This document shows, piece after piece, positions 25,366 to 33,974 of a stretch of 64,000 nucleotides of DNA (its first letter is position 1; each line of letters starts with the position of its first letter). The translations under genes were made by a program, and so were the position numbers. Location of the stretch: the NCBI RefSeq assembly GCF_902498785.1, contig NZ_LR701494.1, positions 991,022 to 1,055,021 on the forward strand, given 5' to 3'. The notes beneath the pieces were generated by a model that saw only the letters and a program-made list of their open reading frames with translations, did not search any database and was not told the origin of the DNA. Source of the stretch: Sphingomonas sp. EC-HK361 (GTDB lineage Bacteria > Pseudomonadota > Alphaproteobacteria > Sphingomonadales > Sphingomonadaceae).

Positions 25366-27197
25366 CCCTGCGGCTTCCCCTTGTTCTGCTTGTCGAGCCA
25401 AGCCTTCAGCGGCGCGAAATACTCGACCATCGCCTTGCCCGACATTTGCGACGTGCCGGTGAACGCCTTCAGCGCCTCAGGCCAGGGCTTCGACTGGCCC
25501 ATTTCCAGCATCGCGTTCAGCCGCGCGCCGACCGTCTTGTCGCCGAAGAACGAGCAGCGGTGGAGCAGCCCCTTCCACCCGGCCTGATCGCACGCCGCCT
25601 TGTAGAACTGGAACTGGAGAATGCGGGCGAGGAAATAGCGCGCATAGGGCGTCGAGGCCGGGATGTGGTATTTCGCGCCCGGATCGAACTTCGTCTCGTC
25701 ACGCGCGACCGGGGGCACGACGCCCTGATATTGCAGCCGCAGATCGTCCCAGCCCTTCTGGTAGCTACCCGTCGGGATCGCCCCGGAGAACACGCCCCAG
25801 CGCCACTTGTCCATGAGCAGCCCGAACGGCAGGAACGCGACCTTGTCCATCGCCTGCCGCAGCAGCAGCCCGATATCCTTGTCCGCCCCCGGCACCTTCG
25901 CGGGATCGAGCAGGTTGATCTTCACCAGATAATCGGGCGTGATCGAGAGCGCGACGAAATCGCCGATCGCCTCGTGGAAACCGTCATTCGCGCCGTTCTG
26001 ATAGAGGAACGGCTGCTTGTTATAGGCGCGCTGATAGTAATTGTGGCCGAGCTCGTGGTGGATCGTCACGAAATCGTCGGCATTGACCTTGGTGCACATC
26101 TTGATGCGCACATCGTCCTTGCTGTCGATATCCCAGGCGGACGCATGGCAGATCACCTCGCGGTCGCGCGGCTTCACGATCTGCGACCGCTCCCAGAAGG
26201 TCTGCGGTAGCGGCGCGAAGCCGAGCGACGAATAGAAGCCTTCGCCCGTCTTCACCATCTTGACCGGATCATAGCCCTTCGCCGTCAACAGCTCGCCGAC
26301 GTCATAGCCAAGGTCGCCCGATCCCTTGGGCGCCACCACATCGTAGATGTTCCCCCATTCCTGCGCCCACATATTGCCGAGCAGATCGGCGCGGATCGGG
26401 CCGGTCTTCGCCTGCACCGCATCGCCGTATTTCTCGTTCAGCTTCCACCGCACATAGGTGTGGAGCGCGAGATACAGCGGCTTCACTTCGCCCCAGAGCT
26501 GGTCGGTCAGCTTGGCGAAGTCATCGGCTGGCATGTCGTAGCCCGATCGCCACATCGCGCCGGTATCGGCATAGCCCAGCTCCTTCGATCCCGCGTTCGC
26601 GATGCCGACCAGCTTCGCATAGTCGCCGCGCATCGGGGCGCCGACATTGTCGTGCCAGCTGACCCACATCTCCTTGAGTTCATCGGGGTTGCGATCGGTC
26701 CCCATCGCGGCCTCGATGTCCGATCCGTTGATCGGCTGCCCCTTCAGCATGCCCTTGCCCTTGCCATAGGACGAGGCGAGCTTCGTGGAGATGTCGTTCA
26801 ATTCCTGCGCCGCGCCGGGCGTGGTCGGCGCCGGCAGCGTGATCGCGTTCTTCATCAGGTCGAGCTTGCGGCGGGTGTCGGTCGAGATGCCCGAAACCTT
26901 GTCGAACTTCGCCGCCTCCAGCGCGAACCGCACGGCCATCTCGGTGCCGATCGCCCCCGATTTCGCCGCCAGCGCATCGGTATCGTCGGTGATGAAGGTC
27001 GCGTTCACCCAGGCGGTGCGCTGGGCATCGACCGAATAGGCGTAGAACTCCTTCTGCGCGCGCTCGACAAAAGCGTCGGCATCGGCGGCGGTCAGCGCCT
27101 GAGCGGGCGCAGCGGCGGGCGCGGCCGGCGCGGCGGCCTGGGCGAGCGCGGGCGTCGCGCAGACGAGCGCGAGGGCGGATACGGCGGTGCGGAACAT
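25359..27197 (-). CDS. Peptidase family M2 (angiotensin-converting-enzyme-like dipeptidyl carboxypeptidase)
   Basis: 612 residues, exported by a signal peptide (MFRTAVSALALVCATPALAQ). Zinc metallopeptidase: HHELGHNYYQ near residue 380 is the HExxH motif, and a downstream Glu in DGFHEAIGDFVALS is the third zinc ligand. The chloride/substrate region includes FLYQNGAND. Family M2 enzymes remove C-terminal dipeptides from peptides. It is periplasmic and probably nutritional. The gene runs into the SIMPL gene with a 7-base overlap. Confidence 0.92.
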   Translation of the reverse strand: MFRTAVSALALVCATPALAQAAAPAAPAAAPAQALTAADADAFVERAQKEFYAYSVDAQRTAWVNATFITDDTDALAAKSGAIGTEMAVRFALEAAKFDKVSGISTDTRRKLDLMKNAITLPAPTTPGAAQELNDISTKLASSYGKGKGMLKGQPINGSDIEAAMGTDRNPDELKEMWVSWHDNVGAPMRGDYAKLVGIANAGSKELGYADTGAMWRSGYDMPADDFAKLTDQLWGEVKPLYLALHTYVRWKLNEKYGDAVQAKTGPIRADLLGNMWAQEWGNIYDVVAPKGSGDLGYDVGELLTAKGYDPVKMVKTGEGFYSSLGFAPLPQTFWERSQIVKPRDREVICHASAWDIDSKDDVRIKMCTKVNADDFVTIHHELGHNYYQRAYNKQPFLYQNGANDGFHEAIGDFVALSITPDYLVKINLLDPAKVPGADKDIGLLLRQAMDKVAFLPFGLLMDKWRWGVFSGAIPTGSYQKGWDDLRLQYQGVVPPVARDETKFDPGAKYHIPASTPYARYFLARILQFQFYKAACDQAGWKGLLHRCSFFGDKTVGARLNAMLEMGQSKPWPEALKAFTGTSQMSGKAMVEYFAPLKAWLDKQNKGKPQGW

Positions 27198-27260
27198 GAA
27201 GGAACTCCCCGGGGCAGGTTTCTGGTTATCGCCTGAACCTGTCCGCCCGCGCGTGCCCGG

Positions 27261-28031
27261 TCAAGCGGCGGCGAGAAAGTCCGCGATCGCCTGGCCAAGC
27301 TCCGGCTTCGTCACCGCGCTCATATGATTACCCGGCACCTCGCGGAAGATCGCGGCGGGCAGCGCATCCGCCAGCGCCGCCGCCGATCCGTTATCCTCGT
27401 CCTCCACGCCCGACACGACGAGCGTTGACTGGATGATCCCCGCCAGCGCCTCGACGGGGGTATCGACAAAGGTGTCGAGCACACCGAGCAGCGCGACCGG
27501 ATCGCCGTTGGTCGTCTTCAGGAACGCCTCGGTCAGCCACTCGCTCGTCCCGCGCTCGAAGCTGCCGAGGTTGGTGAGGACGTGGCGGAAATAGCCCCCC
27601 CGCCCCGCCGTACTGACGATCCCGGTCAGCCCCATGCCGGATAGCACGACACGACGCGGCTCCGCACCATTCACGAGCATCCGGACGGTGGTGCGCGCGC
27701 CGAGCGAATAGCCGCCCAGGTCATAATCCGTCAGGCCGAGATGCTCGATGAGCGCCAACCCGTCGCGCATCAGCGCATCGGCGGCATAGGCCGCCTTGTC
27801 GTGCGGCTTGTCGCTCGCCCCGTGCCCGCGCAGATCGGGCATGATGACCCGAAAGCCTTGGGCGGCGATGGCAGCGGCATGCCCGTAGCGCACCCAATTG
27901 ACCTCGGCATTGGAGAAATAGCCGTGGATCAGCACCACAGGGCGCCCCTCGCCCAACTCGCGCCACGCGATCCGCGTGCCGTCGAAGCTTTCGAAATATT
28001 CGGGGTCAGTCGGGAAGCTTGCCGACGGCAT
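27261..28031 (-). CDS. Alpha/beta hydrolase
   Basis: 256 residues. Oxyanion region LIHGYFSNAE, DLRGHGASDKP, nucleophile elbow GGYSLGART with Ser109, and the closing His in PGNHMSAVTKP. No signal peptide; cytoplasmic. The substrate is unknown. The start ATG 28031 lies inside the end of the GFA gene (26-base overlap), so the two are probably translated from one message. 64 bp separate it from the M2 peptidase. Confidence 0.88.
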   Translation of the reverse strand: MPSASFPTDPEYFESFDGTRIAWRELGEGRPVVLIHGYFSNAEVNWVRYGHAAAIAAQGFRVIMPDLRGHGASDKPHDKAAYAADALMRDGLALIEHLGLTDYDLGGYSLGARTTVRMLVNGAEPRRVVLSGMGLTGIVSTAGRGGYFRHVLTNLGSFERGTSEWLTEAFLKTTNGDPVALLGVLDTFVDTPVEALAGIIQSTLVVSGVEDEDNGSAAALADALPAAIFREVPGNHMSAVTKPELGQAIADFLAAA

Positions 28032-28449
28032 CCATCCACCTTTTCACGACGTTCGGGTTCTCCTCGGTCCGTATCCGCGGAAGGCCGTGCGTGTCGACCC
28101 ACGCTTCATGGATGCTCTCGATCGCGTAATGGTGGACCGGGCGAAAGCGGTAGGGATGGTCGAAACTCCCCACCGTCAGATCCATATTCGCGCCATCGAG
28201 GAAGGCGAAGCCGAGCGGCGTCCCGCATTCGCGGCAGAACGGCCGGTGCGCGATCGGTGAGGATCGATACCAGTCCGGCTCGCTCTCCCAAGTCACCGCC
28301 GTTACGGGCACGCCCTTGAACGCGATCGAGACGCCGCCGGTCGCGCGCTGGCACATCCGGCAGTGGCACAGATAGGCCTCGTCATCCGCGATCTCGACCG
28401 CATAGCGCACTCGCCCGCACTGGCAGCCGCCGTGGACAGTCTCCGTCAT
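28006..28449 (-). CDS. GFA (glutathione-dependent formaldehyde-activating-like) / CENP-V domain protein
   Basis: 147 residues. Zinc-binding Cys pattern of the family: GGCQCGRVRY near the N-terminus, HCRMCQRATGG, and FCRECGTPLG. It ends ESIHEAWVDTHGLPRI, a common GFA ending. Members bind zinc; glutathione or formaldehyde activity is not established for most, so the function is left open. It overlaps the downstream hydrolase gene by 26 bases and lies 27 bp after the TetR gene on the same strand. Confidence 0.88.
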   Translation of the reverse strand: MTETVHGGCQCGRVRYAVEIADDEAYLCHCRMCQRATGGVSIAFKGVPVTAVTWESEPDWYRSSPIAHRPFCRECGTPLGFAFLDGANMDLTVGSFDHPYRFRPVHHYAIESIHEAWVDTHGLPRIRTEENPNVVKRWMDAVGKLPD

Positions 28450-28476
28450 CGCCGTCTCCCTTCCCGCGCTTGCCCG

Positions 28477-29091
28477 TCAGGCCGTGTCATGCCGCAACAG
28501 GCGCGCGACATAGGCGAATGCGGTGTCAGGGGATATGCCGCCTTCCTCGTGCAGCATCTCCTCCACCGCAAAGCCGATCTCGACCGACAGGCGTAACCGT
28601 TGCCACAGATCGGCGCGATCGACGTCAGGCAGGTGGCGGGCATAGGCGTCCGTCAGGCGGTCGGTCACGAAGCGGTGCGATTCCAGCCGGATATGGATGA
28701 GCCGCGGCGAGGCGTGCAGCGCGCGCAGAATCCATTCCGCGCCCGGCTCCTGCTTCGTGACCTCGGCGGTTTCGCGCAGCAGGTCCTCGATATGATCGCG
28801 CAGCGCGTCGGCGCCGTCATCGACATGGCGCGCGATCCAGCGTTCGAGCACGGCGTTCTGGCGGTCCATCAGCCGCCTGCCGAGTGCCTCGAGCACCGCA
28901 TATTTGTCCTTGAAATAGCGGTAGAGCGCAGGCGGGCTCAGCCCGGCGCGCGCGCAGATCAGGTTGGTCGAAATCTGGTCGATGCCGACTTCCGCGAGCA
29001 GCTCGCCCGCGACCGCGAGCAGCCGGTCATAGGTCTGCTGCGCGCGTTCCTGCTTCGGACGCGAGCGGCGGGCGGCAAGGGCGGCGGTCAT
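28477..29091 (-). CDS. TetR-family regulator ending a PLP-enzyme/MFS operon
   Basis: 204 residues. N-terminal helix-turn-helix: TYDRLLAVAGELLAEVGID, then STNLICARAGLSPPALYRYFKDK. The C-terminal ligand domain is all helical. ATG 29091 overlaps the MFS gene stop (ATGA), so the regulator is translated last in the operon of PLP enzyme, MFS and TetR. Autoregulation of that operon is the natural reading (inference). A longer open frame upstream lies inside the MFS gene and was rejected. Confidence 0.87.
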   Translation of the reverse strand: MTAALAARRSRPKQERAQQTYDRLLAVAGELLAEVGIDQISTNLICARAGLSPPALYRYFKDKYAVLEALGRRLMDRQNAVLERWIARHVDDGADALRDHIEDLLRETAEVTKQEPGAEWILRALHASPRLIHIRLESHRFVTDRLTDAYARHLPDVDRADLWQRLRLSVEIGFAVEEMLHEEGGISPDTAFAYVARLLRHDTA

Positions 29092-30233
29092 AGGGCAAGC
29101 GTCTGCACGCGGCGGCGGCGCGCGGCAACCGTCAACAACAGCATCGCGACGATGATGCTCGCCGCGCCGAACCACAGCACCGCGCCCGTTGCGCCGTCGC
29201 CGATCAGCAAGGCGGCGGTAAACGGGCCAAGGCTCGATCCCACCAGCTGCGCCCCCCCGATCAGCGCGGCGGCGCGTCGCGACGGATCGGCGGCGATGAC
29301 CGCCGGCACCTGGAACGGCATCGCGAAGAGCCACAGGAACCCGAACACCGAAGTCGCGGCGAGAAAAGCCCCCGCGCTCGGCGGCGTGCCGATCACGAAC
29401 AGCAGCAGCAGATTCACCGCGCCCACCGCGACCAGCGTCGGCAGCGCCGGAACATGGCCGGCCAGCATCGTCGCGGCGCCAGCCCCGACCACCTGCATCG
29501 CAAGCGACAGCGGCGCGATGACGGCGATCGTTCCTGCGGGAATGGCGCGTTCACGGGCGAGCGGCTCGACATAGACCCACACCGCAACCACGAAGGCGAG
29601 GTAGACCAGCACGCCCGCGAGTGCCATGAAGCCGCGCGCGGGGATCGGCGCCGCATTCGCCGCATCATCGCGCACCAGTGGCGCGTAGCGGCGCGGCAGC
29701 CACGGCACTGCGATCAGGCCAAGCACCGTCGCGATGCCGAGCGCCTGAAAGCCCCCGGCCGATCCGGCCGCCGGAATGACATACAACCCAAGCAGGGTCG
29801 CGACCGCGAACTGCGCCAGCGTCTGGATCGCGAGATAGACGCCCGACCATCGCGCCGGTTCTGCAGCGCGCACGATCAACCCGATCGCGAGCCAGATGAG
29901 CACGCCCTCCCCCAGCCCCACTACCGCGCGGATCGCCACCAGGGCAGCGCCGGAGATGCCGGGGGTGAGCGCGTCGAGCGCGGCGACGAGCAGGATCACT
30001 GCGGCTGCGGTGGCTCGCAATCGGGTGATCGGCAGGACGAAGCCCGCTCCGCCCGCGGCGATGCCCATCGCGAGCAGTTCGGCGGTCGCGACATGCCCGA
30101 GCAGGCTCTCGCTGACCCGCCCCTCCGCCGCCAGCGCGCCGAGCAATTGCGGTTGGAGGCCGGGGATCAGCACACCGACGACACCGACCGCGAGCACCGC
30201 GATGCGCTGCGCGACGGTGAAGCCGCCACTCAT
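29088..30233 (-). CDS. MFS transporter
   Basis: 381 residues with about twelve hydrophobic helices in two halves. It starts MSGGFTVAQRIAVLAVGVVGVLIPGLQPQLLGALA, and the second half includes VLVYLAFVVAVWVYVEPLA. It overlaps its neighbours by four bases on both sides (ATGA with the PLP enzyme upstream and the TetR gene downstream). The substrate is not visible; linkage to a D-amino-acid-type enzyme suggests an amino-acid-like compound or a drug (inference). Confidence 0.85.
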   Translation of the reverse strand: MSGGFTVAQRIAVLAVGVVGVLIPGLQPQLLGALAAEGRVSESLLGHVATAELLAMGIAAGGAGFVLPITRLRATAAAVILLVAALDALTPGISGAALVAIRAVVGLGEGVLIWLAIGLIVRAAEPARWSGVYLAIQTLAQFAVATLLGLYVIPAAGSAGGFQALGIATVLGLIAVPWLPRRYAPLVRDDAANAAPIPARGFMALAGVLVYLAFVVAVWVYVEPLARERAIPAGTIAVIAPLSLAMQVVGAGAATMLAGHVPALPTLVAVGAVNLLLLFVIGTPPSAGAFLAATSVFGFLWLFAMPFQVPAVIAADPSRRAAALIGGAQLVGSSLGPFTAALLIGDGATGAVLWFGAASIIVAMLLLTVAARRRRVQTLAL

Positions 30234-31372
30234 CGCGCCCGGCCCCGCGCCGACACCGGCCAGAGATCGATCAGCGTGTCGCCCCGGACGATATGATAGG
30301 TGTCATGCAGGTTCACGGTCGGGTCACAGTGCGGCACGGTCAGCGTCACCGCATCGCCGGGTCGCAGCCTCTCACCGATGCCGTCACCGATCAGCGCAGC
30401 GTGCTCGTCCCCCATGAAGGCGAAATGCGTATCGGCCGGCGCGCCGCGCATCACGCGAGCCGCGCCGCCGTCAGTGGATAGCGATTTGAACCCGGCATCG
30501 ATCGTCACCAGCATCGCGTGGTTCGCACTCACCACCCGCGCATCGACGGCAAGCGCGGTTTCGAACGGCGGCGTGCCGTCACCCGTCAGGTCGCAATCGA
30601 GATACTGGCGGTCCATGAATATGTAGGAGCCGACCTGCAATTCGGTAAAGACGCCGAGGTCGAGATCGATCCGGTGCGTGCCGGTGCCCCCGCCGGTAAT
30701 GATGTCCGGCGCGAAACCCGCCCCGGTCAACGCGTCGATCACCTCCCGAAGATAGTCGGTGCGCTCCGCGATCGCGGCGCGTCGTTCGGCATAGTCCTCG
30801 ATATGCTGCTGCGCGCCGCAATAGAATTGCACGCCGCGCAGCGTCAGGTTCGGCAGGGCTGCTATGGTTTGTGCGAGCGCCACTGCCGCCTCGGGCGAGG
30901 CGACCCCGGTGCGGCGAATGCCGGGATCGATATCGATCACCACGTCGAGCGTCGCACCCGCTTCGGCGAGCGCGCGATCGATCGCTGTCGCCACCGCCAG
31001 ATGATCGACGACCGCCATCAACCCCGAAGCGCGCGCCGCCAGCGCCGCCAGCCGCTCGATTGCGCCCGGCGCGGCGACCGGCGAGGTGATGAGCACGCCC
31101 GCGATCCCGCCATCGACCAGCACCTCGGCCTCGCCGATCTTGGCGCAGCATTGCCCCACCGCGCCGGCCGCGATCTGACGTCGTGCGATATCGACGCTCT
31201 TGTGCGTCTTGGCATGCGGCCGGAGCGCCACGCTGCGCGCCTTTGCGAGCGCGGCCATTGTCGCGATGTTGCGATCGAGTGCGTCGAGGTCGAGGACAAG
31301 CACCGGCGTATTGAGCGCGGCGCGGGAGCCCTGCTGGCCGATCAGGTGTCTATGAAGTTCCTCGTCAGTCAT
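30230..31372 (-). CDS. DSD1-family PLP enzyme (D-serine dehydratase / D-threonine aldolase-like)
   Basis: 380 residues with an alanine-racemase-type N-terminal barrel. The PLP Lys55 is in RPHAKTHKS, the phosphate loop is GGGTGTHRID, and the C-terminal metal ligands are in PHCDPTVNLHD, a His-x-Cys zinc pair as in D-serine dehydratases and D-threonine aldolases of this fold. Which reaction it catalyses cannot be decided from sequence. It is first in an ATGA-linked operon with an MFS transporter and a TetR regulator. Confidence 0.86.
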   Translation of the reverse strand: MTDEELHRHLIGQQGSRAALNTPVLVLDLDALDRNIATMAALAKARSVALRPHAKTHKSVDIARRQIAAGAVGQCCAKIGEAEVLVDGGIAGVLITSPVAAPGAIERLAALAARASGLMAVVDHLAVATAIDRALAEAGATLDVVIDIDPGIRRTGVASPEAAVALAQTIAALPNLTLRGVQFYCGAQQHIEDYAERRAAIAERTDYLREVIDALTGAGFAPDIITGGGTGTHRIDLDLGVFTELQVGSYIFMDRQYLDCDLTGDGTPPFETALAVDARVVSANHAMLVTIDAGFKSLSTDGGAARVMRGAPADTHFAFMGDEHAALIGDGIGERLRPGDAVTLTVPHCDPTVNLHDTYHIVRGDTLIDLWPVSARGRAR

Positions 31373-31400
31373 GAACTCGCAAGGTCCCCGTTTTTTGGAG

Positions 31401-31457
31401 ATGTGCTCGCGCGAAGGCGGGAGCCCAGACTGGATCCCCGCCTTCGCGGGGATACAT
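31401..31457. repeat. Family 2 palindromic repeat
   Basis: 57 bp; ends ATGTGCTC / GATACAT, arms GCGCGAAGGCGGGAGC and TCCCCGCCTTCGCGGGG around CCAGACTGG. It lies between the lactone oxidase stop and the DSD1-family gene start, both on the minus strand. Confidence 0.9.
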
Positions 31458-31472
31458 CGGATAGGGCGCGCA

Positions 31473-32729
31473 TCACGAGAACAACGCCGCCAGATGCGGG
31501 TTCAGGAACTTGCCCGCGGGATCAGCCTCGCGCCGCACCGCGCGGTATCGCTCTGCCATGGGATAGAGCGCATCGACATCGTCGCGCGTCAACGTATGCC
31601 GTTTGGCCCAATGCGGGCGCCCGCCATGTGCGCGAAAGATCGCCTCGGAGTCGGCGAACAGCTTTTGCCACGGCATCTTCGCATATTGATGCATCGAGAT
31701 CGACGCGACCGGCCCGGCGTGCATCGGGCTCATCCAGATATCGTCCGCCGCGACGACGCGGTATTCGAACGGGAAGGACACCGGCAGCCGCTTCGCGCGG
31801 ATCCAGCGCACGACCTCGTCCAGCGTGTCGAGCCCGACCGCGCGCGGCATCTCATATTCCATTTCCTCGAAGCGCAGCGTCCGGTCGGACGGGAAGATCG
31901 CGTGTGCCGGCCCGCGCCGCCGCCCGCTCAGCCGCGCGCGCATCATCAGTCGCTGAAGGAACGGCACCAGTGCCGGCACGACCGCGCCGATGTTCAGCAC
32001 GCGCCGGAACGCGGTTTCCTCCATGTCAGTCGTCGATGGCGGGAGATCGCACGGGTCGCAGGGTTCGAGCGTCTTCAGGATCACGCTGTCGGCATGCGGG
32101 AAGAACCAGAATTCGATATGGCGCTGCTGCTCGACCAGATCGTCGAACTGCTCGCGCACCTCCGCCCAACGGCGTTTCTCGATCCGTTCGGCAAGGTGAA
32201 AGGCCGGGACCACCGCGATCTCGATCTCGGTCGCGATGCCGAACATACCGAGCGAGAGCCGCGCCGCCTGAAAAAGATCGGGGTTCTCATCCGCGCTGCA
32301 CCAGCACGCATCGCCGTCGGACCCGATCAACCGCATGCCACGCACGAAGGTGGACAGCGATCCCAGTTCGCGACCGGTGCCATGCGTGCCGGTCGCGGTC
32401 GATCCGGCGAGCGACTGCGGGTTCACGTCGCCCTGATTGGCGAGAGCCAGCCCCTCGTCCCACAACGCAGCGGTGAGCCGCTTGAGGCTCCACCCCGCCG
32501 GCGCGCGCACGCTCCGCCGATCCGCCGCCACGCCCAAACTTCCCGCCATATCCTCCAGGTTCACGATGAAATCGTTGGAAGCACAGAGCGGCATGAACGA
32601 ATGCCCAGCACCGGTCGCGCGCACGCGGCTCGCCGCGGCGACGGCTCCCGCCAGTTCATCCTCGTCACGAGGCCGCAGCACGCTCGCCTCGGCGGTTACG
32701 CTGCCCGACCAGTTCGACCAGCGCGTCAT
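31473..32729 (-). CDS. D-arabinono-1,4-lactone oxidase-type FAD enzyme
   Basis: 418 residues. N-terminal FAD-binding type 4 domain with RATGAGHSFMPLC (the GHS region that holds FAD) and QSLAGSTATGTHGTG, and a C-terminal ALO domain ending FLNPHLAALFS. Such enzymes oxidise aldonolactones or related polyols. No signal peptide is seen, so it is expected in the cytoplasm. ATG 32729 overlaps the diheme cytochrome stop (ATGA), which makes it the last gene of the TonB receptor/beta-helix/diheme/oxidase set. A start 14 codons upstream is possible but would increase the overlap. Confidence 0.88.
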   Translation of the reverse strand: MTRWSNWSGSVTAEASVLRPRDEDELAGAVAAASRVRATGAGHSFMPLCASNDFIVNLEDMAGSLGVAADRRSVRAPAGWSLKRLTAALWDEGLALANQGDVNPQSLAGSTATGTHGTGRELGSLSTFVRGMRLIGSDGDACWCSADENPDLFQAARLSLGMFGIATEIEIAVVPAFHLAERIEKRRWAEVREQFDDLVEQQRHIEFWFFPHADSVILKTLEPCDPCDLPPSTTDMEETAFRRVLNIGAVVPALVPFLQRLMMRARLSGRRRGPAHAIFPSDRTLRFEEMEYEMPRAVGLDTLDEVVRWIRAKRLPVSFPFEYRVVAADDIWMSPMHAGPVASISMHQYAKMPWQKLFADSEAIFRAHGGRPHWAKRHTLTRDDVDALYPMAERYRAVRREADPAGKFLNPHLAALFS

Positions 32730-33895
32730 CGCCGGCTCGCGATCTCGCGCGGGCCATCGTCTTCCTCGCATGCCCCTTTCAGATCTAGGATATATTTCGT
32801 GACCAGCGCGACACCCTCCTTATGGGGCAGCGCGCGGCCGAGTTCGGGCATCATCTCGCCGGGATCGGTGCTCGCCATCCGGTAGGTCAGGATCGACGCG
32901 TCGGGATGCCCCGGCACGACATCGAACGACCGGTTGCCGGTGCCCCGCCCCGCCGCGACCGGCGGCTTGCACATGCCGAGCACCCGCGGGTCGATCGTCT
33001 TCGCATCGAGCCACAGCCCCGACGTACGCGCCGCGCCGGTCGCGTTGTGGCAATGGCTGCAATTGATATCGAGATAGGCGCGCGCCTGCGCGGTCGTGCC
33101 CTCGCGCGGGTCCTGCCAGTCTGCATTGCGCGGCAGCGCCGTCCCCGGAACGCCGGTCAGATAGCCGAGCGCAACGAAGCGTTTCAGCTGGTTGATGTCG
33201 CCGCCCGCGCCGGGAAAGTCGCGGTCCAGATGCCGTGCCTTCAACCCGATCGGATCGATCGCGCGGGTCCGGAAATCCTGCGCGTGACAGCCGGCGCACT
33301 GGTTCTGGTTCGGCACCGAATAGACGAACTGGCTCCTCTCGGCGCCGTCCTGGAACGTCAGCGGAATTTCAGCGCCCGTCCGCTCCAGCGTCGCGTCGCT
33401 GCCGTCGGCGTTCCAGACATAGGGAAGCGCGACCCAGCCTGCCGCGCGCTTCACCAGCAGGCGGGTCTCGATCAACCTGACGCTTTTGAGGTCGAGCCCG
33501 TTCACCCCCGTCTGATAGGTGGCAGGTGTCATCTTCACGACCGTCCCGCTACCCTGCGGATCGGCAGCACCCGCGGGCGTGGTGTAATAGAAGGTCTTGG
33601 TGACGATCGTGCCGAACGGGAAGTCGAACCACTTGTCCGGATCGTATCTGGCGGAGGCGCCCTTCGGCATCCAGATCGTGCGCCACTTCTGCGCATAATC
33701 GCTGAACAGCGGCGTCGCGAGTTCGTACGTCACCATGCCTGCATGGGGCGCGATCCGCCCGCCGGCGACCGTGAAAAGTCCCCATTCGGACAGCTTCTCC
33801 GGATTGCGGTCGGCGTGGAACGTCACCCGATCGGGAGGGCGCGTGCAGCCGAACGAAAATAGGCACGCCAGCAATGTCAGGATACGCAAAATCAC
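32726..33895 (-). CDS. SO2930-family (TIGR03806-like) diheme c-type cytochrome lipoprotein
   Basis: 389 residues from GTG 33895, giving a lipoprotein signal (ILRILTLLACLFSFGC). Two haem-attachment motifs are present: CAGCH in NQCAGCHAQDF and CSHCH in DINCSHCHNATG. The N-terminal block SEWGLFTVAGGRIAPHAGMV and WIPKG-like KWRTIWMPKG agree with the conserved family found beside parallel beta-helix proteins. It should be periplasmic and membrane-anchored. An in-frame ATG at 33958 would add about 20 residues coded wholly by a family 2 repeat and was rejected. There is no clear Shine-Dalgarno except GGGAG inside the repeat. Confidence 0.85.
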   Translation of the reverse strand: MILRILTLLACLFSFGCTRPPDRVTFHADRNPEKLSEWGLFTVAGGRIAPHAGMVTYELATPLFSDYAQKWRTIWMPKGASARYDPDKWFDFPFGTIVTKTFYYTTPAGAADPQGSGTVVKMTPATYQTGVNGLDLKSVRLIETRLLVKRAAGWVALPYVWNADGSDATLERTGAEIPLTFQDGAERSQFVYSVPNQNQCAGCHAQDFRTRAIDPIGLKARHLDRDFPGAGGDINQLKRFVALGYLTGVPGTALPRNADWQDPREGTTAQARAYLDINCSHCHNATGAARTSGLWLDAKTIDPRVLGMCKPPVAAGRGTGNRSFDVVPGHPDASILTYRMASTDPGEMMPELGRALPHKEGVALVTKYILDLKGACEEDDGPREIASRR

Positions 33896-33901
33896 GGGAA
33901 A

Positions 33902-33958
33902 ATGTGCTCCCGCGAAGGCGGGAGCCCAGACTGGGTCCCCGCCTTCGCGGGGACACAT
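33902..33958. repeat. Family 2 palindromic repeat at the diheme cytochrome start
   Basis: 57 bp; ends ATGTGCTCC / GGACACAT, arms CCCGCGAAGGCGGG and CCCCGCCTTCGCGGGG. It fills the whole space between the beta-helix stop (33975) and the GTG start of the cytochrome gene (33895), so the leader of the latter is repeat sequence. Confidence 0.92.
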
Positions 33959-33974
33959 TTGATATCGAGCCAGG

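Noticed and set aside
30518-32476. Long plus-strand open frame opposite the PLP enzyme and lactone oxidase genes
   Set aside because: No recognisable motif, Arg-rich throughout, and it crosses two conserved genes and a repeat.
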